A DNA stretch of 13,166 nucleotides from contig KQ965757.1 in NCBI GenBank assembly GCA_001574975.1, positions 375,739-388,904 on the forward strand, given 5' to 3'. The position numbers and the translations under genes were made by a program. The first letter of the stretch is position 1. Every line of letters starts with the position of its first letter. This document shows positions 6,628 to 13,166 of this stretch, piece by piece. Origin of the DNA: Gonapodya prolifera JEL478 (Eukaryota; Monoblepharomycota; Monoblepharidomycetes; Monoblepharidales; Gonapodyaceae). Under the pieces are notes generated by a model. It saw only the letters and a program-made list of their open reading frames with translations. It was not told the DNA's origin and ran no database searches.

Positions 6628-8958
6628 ATGGCGAACGAGGGACGCAAGAGCTTTGGCGACAGGGTGCAGTCGCGGCGGAGACAGTCGGCGGTGGCGGCGG
6701 GAACATCCGCAGCTGCACAGGCGAGCAACGGGACGGCGACGAGNGGGACACAGTCGACGGGACATGGACGCAGCCCGTCGTCGCAGTCAAACTTCTCCTT
6801 CACNTACACAGTCAGAAGTAACGGGGAGGAGAAGCGCAAGGGACTCTTTGGCGGGCGAGACAGAGATGCGGGAGGGAGTAGGAAGGGCGCGCTGGGCGGA
6901 TTGGGAAGCGTCTTTGCGGCAGTGAGGAGTACGGTACGGTTGGGAAGGACTGGCGGTGCAGCTGACACTGGGGAGCCGACACCCGGGGCAGACAGTAAGG
7001 ACATTGGCGGCGGTGGCAGCAGACTGCAACAGGGAACGCCAACGTCGCTGGCCGGGTTGAGCATGGGAATGGGAATGGGAGTGGGGAAGGGGCTGGCATC
7101 ACCTGCACCATCGCTCCCTGACACGACGCACTCCTACTCGGACGACGACGACGACGCTTCCCTCGGTGCACTCACGGACTCCGAGGTCTACGCAAGGAGG
7201 GGGAAAAAGGACCGCGGTGCTCTCTCCCCACGAAGACTCACCGACACGGACTTCAAGCCACTCGCCCTAACCCTCTCCCTTCCGGACTTTGGCTTCTACA
7301 TTTCCGATTCCGCATCCGTCGCACCCACGTCTCACGTCGCATCCCCTCGTAATACCAATCCTACGCCACCTCTCACACCCCGGCTGCCCACGCCTTCAGT
7401 CCTTCCCGCCCCAACCGCCGAGTCGTTCCAGTACCCGGTACCCTTCTCGGACGATGCCGAAGAGCAGCAGCAGACGCAGCCGTCCCTCTCCAGACGACTG
7501 TCGCAGAAGAGGAAACACCAGAAGGCGTCCAAGTCGGCATCGGACATGGCTGCAATCGCACTGGAAGCCACCTCGTCCCACCCCGCACCCGCACCACGGC
7601 CCCTCTCCACACCACAACGCCAAATCACGTCTTCTACGACGTCTATCTCATCTCCAAACGCCTCGTCCTCCACTCCCGACGCATCTTCCTACAACTCGCG
7701 AACGACTCCGCCTTCGCACTCCCACTCTCACTCCGCCTGGCCCACACCTTCAACATCCCCATCCTCCCAACTCTCGACCCCACCCTCTACCTCCCCTGCC
7801 CCCGCACCTGTCCTCACCCCCACTCCAGCCGACTCCCCCGCCCTCCTCTCCGCTCTCTCAGTCCTATCTTCCCACATCGCATCCCTCTCCGCCGCCTTGC
7901 ATGCAACCCGCGTCGCCTCCGAAACCGCTCTTTCCGAAGCCCGCGCCGCCAAGGACGAAGCGTGTGCTGCGAGGGAGGAAGCGCGGGCGGCGAGGGAGGC
8001 TGTCGCTGGGATCGCCGAGACCGTTGCGTCCTGTGCGGACGCCTCACGTACCGCCGAACGAGCCGCCCGGCGCGCGCACGAGGAAGCGATCAAGGCAGCG
8101 CAGGGTGTCGCGGATGTGGCCGGGGACGTCAAAGCCGTCAAGGAGTCCCTCGACACCCTGGTCGTCAACGCCCAGTCGTGGGCGCCAAACCGGACCGCCA
8201 GTGTGCCAACACCCCCGGCGGTTATTTCGACCGTGCCCACGAGCGCGACGTCGAGTGGGTACCGGTCCTCGTCGGAATCGCCTCGTGTCGCGCAGGAGCA
8301 GGACAAGGCGGCCAGGACGGGGTCGGCGCTCGGACTGACGCGCACAACGCCCGTGCCCAAGAAAGTCGACGGCCCGCGCGCACCCTCGGCGCAGGGTCAT
8401 CAGCAGGCGCAGTCTGGGCTGATGCAAGCCGGGATGGGTGGGATGGGGGCGATGCCCTCGCCAGCAATGACCATGGGCCAGATGTCAGGAGCGCAAATGG
8501 CACCGCTTGGCCCGACCCTCACCAATATGCCGTCGATGTCTACCCTCGCCGTGCAACCCATGCAACCCATGTCGTCAATGCAGTCGATGCAGTCGATGCA
8601 ATCCATGCAGCCCTGGCAGCTTCAAATGGCGCACATGGCCCAGCTCGCCCAACTCCCGCCCGGGTACGGTGCCCCGCAACCTGCGGCGTGGGCGGGTATG
8701 CATGCGCAACCCTCCCCGATTCCCACCTCCGCGTCGTCGGCGGCGCTTGTCGGTGGTGGGGGGTACCCTTTCCCCGTGCCGACGTATACCGTACCGCTCC
8801 AAGGACAGGGGCACGGGCAGCAGCAGACGTTACCGAGGGCACCCAGTCCGGCGCTGAGTGAGATTTCGGCTGTGAGTAGTCGGAGGGGTGGGCAGGCCAA
8901 GAGCGAGGTTGGAAGTGCGGTTGGGGGAAGGAGGAAGTTGGGCGGGCTGATGCGGTGA
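6628..8958 (+). CDS. Large disordered protein with Ala-rich coiled coil, unknown function
   Basis: Intronless frame of 776 residues from ATG 6628 (context GCCGATGG) to TGA 8956-8958; the frame is open back to 6508 without an ATG. Order of parts: a basic Gly/Ser/Arg N terminus, MGMGMGVGKG, an acidic patch SDDDDDASLGALTDSE (about 170-186), a short conserved-looking LALTLSLPDFGFYISDS (about 210-226), a long Pro/Ser/Thr-rich region to 404, an Ala/Glu/Arg-rich coiled coil at about 404-513 (EARAAKDEACAAREEARAA), a Ser/Pro linker, a Met/Gln-rich region (about 594-674) with MQS repeats, and a basic Gly end. No membrane segment or signal peptide. I do not recognise the family. The coiled coil suggests self-association or a scaffold role; that is inference. 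Codon use is strongly GC-rich, unlike the flanks. N at 6744 leaves one codon Ser or Arg; N at 6804 is silent (ACN, Thr). Confidence 0.75.
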   Translation: MANEGRKSFGDRVQSRRRQSAVAAGTSAAAQASNGTATXGTQSTGHGRSPSSQSNFSFXYTVRSNGEEKRKGLFGGRDRDAGGSRKGALGGLGSVFAAVRSTVRLGRTGGAADTGEPTPGADSKDIGGGGSRLQQGTPTSLAGLSMGMGMGVGKGLASPAPSLPDTTHSYSDDDDDASLGALTDSEVYARRGKKDRGALSPRRLTDTDFKPLALTLSLPDFGFYISDSASVAPTSHVASPRNTNPTPPLTPRLPTPSVLPAPTAESFQYPVPFSDDAEEQQQTQPSLSRRLSQKRKHQKASKSASDMAAIALEATSSHPAPAPRPLSTPQRQITSSTTSISSPNASSSTPDASSYNSRTTPPSHSHSHSAWPTPSTSPSSQLSTPPSTSPAPAPVLTPTPADSPALLSALSVLSSHIASLSAALHATRVASETALSEARAAKDEACAAREEARAAREAVAGIAETVASCADASRTAERAARRAHEEAIKAAQGVADVAGDVKAVKESLDTLVVNAQSWAPNRTASVPTPPAVISTVPTSATSSGYRSSSESPRVAQEQDKAARTGSALGLTRTTPVPKKVDGPRAPSAQGHQQAQSGLMQAGMGGMGAMPSPAMTMGQMSGAQMAPLGPTLTNMPSMSTLAVQPMQPMSSMQSMQSMQSMQPWQLQMAHMAQLAQLPPGYGAPQPAAWAGMHAQPSPIPTSASSAALVGGGGYPFPVPTYTVPLQGQGHGQQQTLPRAPSPALSEISAVSSRRGGQAKSEVGSAVGGRRKLGGLMR
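8560..8613 (+). repeat. ATGCAGTCG short tandem repeat in the coding sequence
   Basis: Nine-base units close to ATGCAGTCG are repeated about five times, encoding the MQSMQSMQSMQ run of the 776-residue protein. Being in multiples of nine it can change copy number without breaking the frame. Confidence 0.7.
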
Positions 8959-10258
8959 GACGGTTGGGGTGTGGGGAAAGTTGACGCGTGGCTGTGGTTT
9001 TACAATTTTGGTATTGTGTGGGCCGTGTGGGCCATGTGGGCCATATGATTGGGCGACGGTGGATAGTTTGGGATTCGTTGGACGGGTCGCGTGACTTTGT
9101 GGGTCAGAGGGCAGTGCGACGTTGGACTTTGGACTTTGGGCACATTCAGCATTTGCATACAACAGGAAGGGGCAGTAGGGTCGGTGGACTTTGAAGGCGG
9201 TTGCATCGAGGGGCAGACCTTTGGGGTCTTCTTTTTTGAACAGACCAGGAACGTTGGGCTGTCAAAGTATTCTGGTCATTTGCTTACATTAGTAGTCAAA
9301 GCAGTGAGGAACATAAATTATCCGTGTTGCTGGTTTTGTGCATTCTCAAATGTCCGACACACACCTTGCTTTGTGTTCACGTATTGGCTCTTCGAAAGCC
9401 CAAGCCACCTAACGGAATTGCTCTCGCGGAATGAGCAATAGTCGTGGCAGGATGTGGAGAGATGTACTAACCGCGAACATTGTATTTTTGGACTGTTGCC
9501 CTAATATTAACTAGCTATTTGAATGGCGTGCCGTCATGACTGTTCCCTGAGATCCTACTTGCGCCTACACGGGTTCATCTGAACGTTGACGTCATAGTAT
9601 ATTCAGAAACGGTCTTGTCAACCTTGCAAATGAGGAATTGTCTTTGTACAAGGTTCCACTCGGTCACGCGTAGCGCAATTTTTATCGACAGGGCCCTTCA
9701 TCCTGCAATACTGGGAAGTGGGTAATTGCATTGCGATTGTACCATGTGTCAGTCACGTTTATTCCCTTCACATCTTTTGTCACTGCTAAAACACATGTGC
9801 TTCAAAGGATGTGGCGTATCTTTAACACAAAATCACGCTTATCTGACGATGGCTTACTGTACTTCGTTCCATTACAGATACTACTGTAGATTACTGCTAT
9901 TCATCGACATCGGTCAAAGTCTCCTTATCATCGTCAGGAAGTCCCAACTTTGTGGCACACTAGACGATGGGGCCTTTCTGCGCAGTAGGTGTACTCACTC
10001 AAGTGCCACATTTCGCCGGCATTTTTCCCGACCAAAAATCATCTACCAAAATCTTCCCCATAGGGAGGAAATTTCCTGACATCCAAAAACAACGCTGTGC
10101 GAATTTTCAGAGATCAAACATATGCAGTCTACCCCTGCGCAAAAAAAATGCAAATTTCGAGAATCACATAAGGTGTGCAATACTCGACGGGGCCTTTCTG
10201 CACACAAAAAATGAAACGCACAACTCGCACAAGATGAAAAAGAAAAAGTCGTATTCAA
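8959..10258. other. 1.3-kb stretch without a recognisable gene
   Basis: I see no gene here; ORFs on both strands are short and of unlikely composition. The first part is the GC-rich 3' flank of the 776-residue gene with a small tandem repeat (9016-9042). From about 9250 the sequence becomes AT-richer. Near the end are two copies of GGGGCCTTTCTGC (around 9969 and 10190). The second lies in the loop of a 7-bp perfect inverted repeat, GTGTGCA at 10173-10179 with TGCACAC at 10199-10205. No tRNA or promoter could be supported. Confidence 0.5.
9016..9042 (+). repeat. GTGTGGGCC tandem repeat, three units
   Basis: GTGTGGGCC occurs at 9016-9024 and 9025-9033, followed by ATGTGGGCC at 9034-9042. It lies about 60 bases after the stop of the 776-residue gene, probably in its 3' untranslated region. 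Confidence 0.75.
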
Positions 10259-10702
10259 CTACATCGTAATATTACAGTTCCTCCTTTCAATAATATCGAG
10301 TATCAGCTCATCTCCCAACTGGTCTCTGGCCAGCAAACAACCCCAGTGGATTTCTGACAAGTGCTCTGCGACCCCCCTCCAAAACCCCTTCTTGTAAACG
10401 AATGCCTTGTTGTCAAAATACATGATTGGAAAATCTTCGGGGACAACAGCAGGTTCCTTCGGCTCAAAAAATGCGCGATTGTTTTGCACAACTCTGCTGC
10501 TCGTCATGTACTGGATGACGTTAGACTTGTAAAATTGTGAATTTTTCATACCCTCAACGCTGCAAAAAAGTGTCTGCATAGGTGAAGTTTTGTCCTTGAG
10601 TAATTTTGCACGGATGCATGCATTTTTGGGCTGAAGTCCAGCGGCCTTGCGATCCTCGGTAGAAAGTGACCATTTCAAAGATGGGTTGTTGAATGGTTGC
10701 AA
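10259..10702 (-). CDS. Hypothetical protein, possible last exon
   Basis: The frame codes for 147 residues of ordinary protein-like composition, including FCSVEGMKNSQFYKSNVIQY, a hydrophobic/aromatic patch PIMYFDNKAFVYKKGFWRG, and the end DQLGDELILDIIERRN. No ATG stands near the start: the frame opens with TTG codons after a stop. On the minus strand just upstream I read CTTGAC then TTTTAAG and CTTGCAACC, a fair branch site and 3' splice site, so this may be the last exon of a gene whose earlier exons I could not identify. It faces the lysine-rich ORF on the other strand. I do not recognise the family; a relic of a mobile element is possible given the surroundings. Confidence 0.35.
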   Translation of the reverse strand: MQPFNNPSLKWSLSTEDRKAAGLQPKNACIRAKLLKDKTSPMQTLFCSVEGMKNSQFYKSNVIQYMTSSRVVQNNRAFFEPKEPAVVPEDFPIMYFDNKAFVYKKGFWRGVAEHLSEIHWGCLLARDQLGDELILDIIERRNCNITM

Positions 10703-10786
10703 GCTTAAAAGTGACGCAAGTCAAGAGACGGGCTCCTCTTATGGGTCTAACTGGCTGCCGCCACCCCCCGAACGAAAAAAAAGTGA

Positions 10787-11296
10787 GTGAGAAAAAAAGT
10801 GAAACGCTCCACCACCCCAAAAATTACCAAAAAAGAGGTGGAATCTGAGATCAGCAGCTCTCCATCCAGCTCTACCAAACTGGCTTGCGCCAGCAAGAAA
10901 TTTTCAAACGCCAAGAACGCTGAAAAAAAGCGCACCGAAAACTATCGTAGCAAGAAACCTTTGGCACAGGCCGCTCATCAAACAAACGTGCACCATAAGA
11001 GGACGCGTCTTCTACCACAAGAACTCACCACTGAACTGGCTTGCGCCAGCAAGAAGAAATCGCACAAGGTTGCGGAAACTCTGCGAAAATTTTCACTCAG
11101 AGTGCACAAGGTGAATTCATCTTTCCACTTGAAAATTTTTTCTCTCACTCACATCATCTCATTGCACACACACATTGAAAAATTTTCTCTATCTCTCACT
11201 ATCAAACAAAAATGTGATCTCATCATGACACCAACTTTGAGCGGATTGATGAGACTCAGGGCTCCCACAATTGTTGTCTGCCTTCAGATGCCGTGA
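10787..11296 (+). CDS. Lysine-rich hypothetical ORF with repeated LACASKK
   Basis: This 169-residue frame has a Lys/Ser-rich first part and contains LACASKK twice, coded by a 22-bp exact repeat 52 codons apart (10878-10899 and 11034-11055). The second part (after about residue 105) is less protein-like, and the DNA there contains several AAATTTT-type runs, so only the first part may be coding. The listed first codon is an alternative start; no upstream exon was found. It may be a short nuclear or nucleic-acid-binding basic protein, or simply noncoding DNA rich in AAG and AAA. Low confidence that it is a gene. Confidence 0.25.
   Translation: MRKKVKRSTTPKITKKEVESEISSSPSSSTKLACASKKFSNAKNAEKKRTENYRSKKPLAQAAHQTNVHHKRTRLLPQELTTELACASKKKSHKVAETLRKFSLRVHKVNSSFHLKIFSLTHIISLHTHIEKFSLSLTIKQKCDLIMTPTLSGLMRLRAPTIVVCLQMP
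10878..11055 (+). repeat. 22-bp direct repeat, two copies
   Basis: The 22 bases at 10878-10899 and 11034-11055 are identical, 156 bases apart. Within each copy CTGGC-TTGC-GCCAG forms a small hairpin, and CTTGC-GCCA-GCAAG an alternative one. This is a possible protein-binding or transposon subterminal repeat. Confidence 0.7.
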
Positions 11297-11509
11297 TTCC
11301 TCCACCAAGACTGGCTGACACCACCTTCTCACATTCTGAGAAGAAGGGGAGGCATTTCAAAGCTATCATGAAACCCGTCAAGGCAGGCTCACATCTTGTC
11401 AAATTCACAGTACTTTTCCAGTACTGTCCTGCAAGGATAGATGCTTGGGAAAATGAGCTCCAAACGGCATACACCACTACAGTCTCACGCCATGACGAAC
11501 ATTCGAGAA
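11218..11509 (+). CDS. Exon-like hypothetical ORF
   Basis: After a stop at 11215-11217 this frame reads NFERIDETQGSHNCCLPSDA, PPPRLADTTFSHSEKKGRHF, KAIMKPVKAGSHLVKFTVLF and PARIDAWENELQTAY. Composition is protein-like, with a hydrophobic strand followed by an amphipathic segment. Beyond about 11510 the frame runs into the CGAA/TTCG repeat block and is no longer credible. No ATG opens it and I recognise no family. It could be an exon of a decayed mobile element, given the hAT element starting 300 bases later, or belong with the lysine-rich ORF before it. Confidence 0.25.
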
Positions 11510-11665
11510 GTTTGAGTTCGCTTCGATATTCGCGAAGCGAACCCGAACTCGAATGGGGTTGTTGGGGTGTTCAGTTCTTCGGGGGACGAATCGAACACGA
11601 ACCCGAACGGGGGACATGTTCGTATTCGAGTTGCACACACAGTTCGCAAATATATTCGAGGAAAT
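11495..11665. repeat. CGAA/TTCG-rich block with nested hairpins
   Basis: The block is packed with CGAA and TTCG words. A perfect 10-bp inverted repeat, GTTCGCTTCG at 11516-11525 with CGAAGCGAAC at 11533-11542, has a 7-nt loop. It is nested in an 8-bp pair, CATTCGAG at 11500-11507 with CTCGAATG at 11548-11555. A further CGAAC/GTTCG-rich part follows to 11665. Such blocks often sit near the ends of DNA transposons as transposase-binding subterminal repeats. The hAT coding part starts about 150 bases downstream, which fits, but no terminal inverted repeat or target duplication was identified. Confidence 0.6.
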
Positions 11666-11899
11666 ATCAACGTACACTTCTATAGAGCTATTTTAAAATG
11701 CTGCCTTGAATACCAAACGTCTTGAAGCATGGCAATTGCAAGGGAATGGGGGTGAGTCATTCCATCCTCATTCCGCATCACCGAGGAAGCAACACACCAG
11801 CGCCCAATCAATCATGGCATCATCTTCGTCTTCACCAGCGCTCATCACTTCAGATGATGAGATCATGTTGGATGGGGAGGAGGAAGTGATCGGCCGACC

Positions 11900-12210
11900 A
11901 CTCAAAGGACGTCAATACACCCAACCCCACGGAAATAATTGGACAAAAGCGGGCGCGACGGCAGGAGGGATCAAAGTGCGACAAGTTCTTCACTTTTTGG
12001 GATGCTGGTGCTGGAAAAACGGTCATGGATGTGGATGATCATTTTACGCACTATAAGTGTAAGAAATGCGGGTGAGATTCATTGTTCTGTTGCCATCAAG
12101 CATCGTTACATATGTACTGATGTTTCTACCAGGATCAAATTGAAAAAAAAACTCATCAAGCACAACCCCCAATCGCCGAGTCCACCTTCAGCAACATGCC
12201 AAAGACAACC
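11900..12210 (+). other. BED-type zinc finger of the hAT element
   Basis: Frame 1 gives basic QKRARRQEGSKCDKFFTFW, then DDHFTHYKCKKCG with the C-x2-C pair. After the intron at 12072-12132, frame 0 gives NRRVHLQQHAKDNPE with the H-x4-H-like pair. BED fingers bind DNA at transposon ends. The two halves do not join in one frame as they stand: one A fewer in the run of nine at 12143-12151 would be needed. The ATG 11814 start (MASSSSSPALITSDDE) is itself one frame off the first half. Confidence 0.6.
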
Positions 12211-12671
12211 CGGAAATCAGGATGCTCCTTGGCGTAAAGGAAACAAAAGAAAAGGGCCTTTCTGCATTTTGGAAGGATGCCCCTGATGGTGGGCCATGGG
12301 AAAACTCTGTGCCGGTGAGTTTCCATTGACAACAATTTTCTTTGGGAATTCTGCTCGTCCAAGGTCTCGTCTACTTGCGCGTAGGAGTACTCTATTGAAG
12401 TGTTCTACCTTGAGCTCTCCAAGGTCATTACACTCCTCAACCTGTCATACGCCATTGCAGACCACCCGCAGTTCCATCGTTTCTGCAGAATTATGCACCC
12501 ATCGCTGGTCAAATTCAGCTCCAAGGGTGTCAAACAAACTATTGACGAGGAGTTTGAGAATGAGCGTAAGAAATTAAGTGAGCAGTTGAAAGTGAGAGTT
12601 TGGTCAATCACCATTCCCATTTAAGTTGAACAAGTATATTCTAACTTTTCTGGGTGCTATTTGTCACGCAG

Positions 12672-12897
12672 AACGTTGATTCTAAGATTGCCACTACAAC
12701 AGACACATGGACCTCTCTTGGAATGAAGCATACCTTTGTTGGTGTGATGTGACATTGGATTGCCGTAAAGGAGAACAACTCCTGGGAGCTCACATCTAAA
12801 ACACTTGACTTGATCAAGCTGAATGGCTCTCACTCTGGAGACAACCTTGCCCCCATTCTTTGGGAAGGTATTGGAAGAGATGGGAATAATGTCAAAG
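12672..12897 (+). pseudogene. hAT transposase core exon with in-frame stop
   Basis: The exon starts after CACGCAG and reads NVDSKIATTTDTWTSLGMKH, then a TGA at 12750-12752 where hAT proteins have a residue before HW, then HWIAVKENNSWELTSKTLDL and HSGDNLAPILWEG. Homology continues unchanged after the stop. The donor is either GTGGGT at 12898, which puts the next exon out of frame, or the weaker GTCAAA at 12892, which keeps it in frame. Confidence 0.7.
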
Positions 12898-13166
12898 GTG
12901 GGTCCACTGCTTACTGGGTGGAGATTCTAATACTGAGTATAACCCCAATATGAATTGATATTTCATTTTACAGTTCCTGGTGTGTGTTACCAACAATGCA
13001 CCCAACAATGACACAATGATGCACTCCCACCTTCATTTGATGCCACAAAGAATCACATCTTCTGTTTTGCACATGATCTTAACCTTGTGCCAAGCAAAGG
13101 CATGTCCATCTTGCAATCACCAGTGCAAGATGATGGTGCTGGTGGCTATATGATTGGTGCAGAGTT

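Larger units (their letters stand above)
11814..13166 (+). mobile_element. hAT-family DNA transposon, decayed, cut by window end
   Basis: Coding blocks: 11814-12071, 12133-12314, 12385-12591, 12672-about 12897, 12974-13166, separated by short introns such as 12072-12131/2 (GTGAGA, TACTGAT branch, CCAG), 12315-12384 and 12592-12671. The first two form a BED-type zinc finger. The third reads YLELSKVITLLNLSYAIAD, the hAT N-terminal helix region. The fourth has TTTDTW, whose Asp is the first catalytic residue, and LNGSHSGDNLAP. The fifth has VTNNAPNN and, in another frame, FCFAHDLNLV, all standard hAT signatures. Lesions: TGA at 12750-12752 inside the expected HW(I) motif, Asn for the second catalytic Asp at 12992-12994, a frame change near 13025-13045, a 9-A run at 12143-12151 that breaks the zinc finger frame, and a frame change before the zinc finger. 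The third catalytic Glu and dimerisation domain lie beyond the window. This copy should be inactive. Confidence 0.8.

Noticed and set aside
6494-6925. ORF from ATG 6494 as the true gene
   Set aside because: It ends soon, is Arg/Glu-rich from the GA tract, and the overlapping frame runs 776 codons. Kept only as a possible upstream ORF.
7289-8338. Long Pro/Arg/Ser-rich ORF on the + strand
   Set aside because: It is the shifted frame of the GC-rich 776-residue gene; composition is that of a shadow frame and it has no start context.
7728-8360. 210-residue ORF on the minus strand opposite the coiled coil
   Set aside because: Antisense shadow of the Ala-rich coding segment; its Ala/Ser/Arg runs mirror GCC/GCG codons.
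9533-9625. TCATGAC word at about 9535 as another unit of the 4.5-6.2 kb array
   Set aside because: Only seven bases match and no TGTCTC box follows at the expected distance.
12250-12270. Third GGGCCTTTCTGC copy, in the hAT coding region
   Set aside because: Twelve shared bases are within chance in a 13-kb window and the flanks differ from the copies at 9969 and 10190.

Overview
The window looks like nuclear DNA of a fungus. Coding blocks are broken by many short (about 45-85 nt) GT-AG introns with fungal-type branch sites (CTAAC, CTGAC, TGAC), and intergenic spacers are long. The ankyrin module type, and the mixture with a DUF4436 membrane protein and a hAT transposon, made me think of an early-diverging fungus such as a chytrid. 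That placement is inference from memory of those families, not a search result.

Layout. (1) 1-2278: two tandem DUF4436-type membrane protein genes on the + strand. Only the last two exons of the first are present (ending at 224); the second can be modelled completely as seven exons (763-2278). (2) 2368-4207: a decayed ankyrin gene made of three homologous exon-sized modules plus a C-terminal coiled coil. It lacks a recognisable 5' end and carries at least three in-frame stops, so I call it a pseudogene. (3) 4208-6393: about 2.2 kb without a convincing gene, filled with diverged repeats. Two boxes (TCATGACGCCA and TGTCTC) recur with fixed internal spacing, and part of the repeat reads as a recurrent peptide on the minus strand. 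(4) 6394-8958: a promoter-like segment with a CACGTG box, a diverged copy of which lies 1.5 kb upstream, followed by one long intronless, GC-rich gene for a 776-residue, mostly disordered protein with an alanine-rich coiled coil. Two undetermined bases (N) lie in it. (5) 8959-10258: 1.3 kb with no gene seen. (6) 10259-11700: unassigned ORFs and repeats: a minus-strand ORF with a plausible 3' splice site, a lysine-rich plus-strand ORF with a 22-bp repeat, an exon-like ORF, and a CGAA/TTCG-rich hairpin block. (7) 11814 to the window end: a decayed hAT-family DNA transposon with a BED-type zinc finger and the start of the transposase core, carrying a stop codon, frame breaks and loss of a catalytic aspartate.

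No operon-like cooperation is visible. The intact-looking genes are the second DUF4436 gene and the 776-residue gene; the first DUF4436 gene is intact as far as it is seen. The rest is dominated by repeats and relics. Exon borders are my own reading and would need transcript data.
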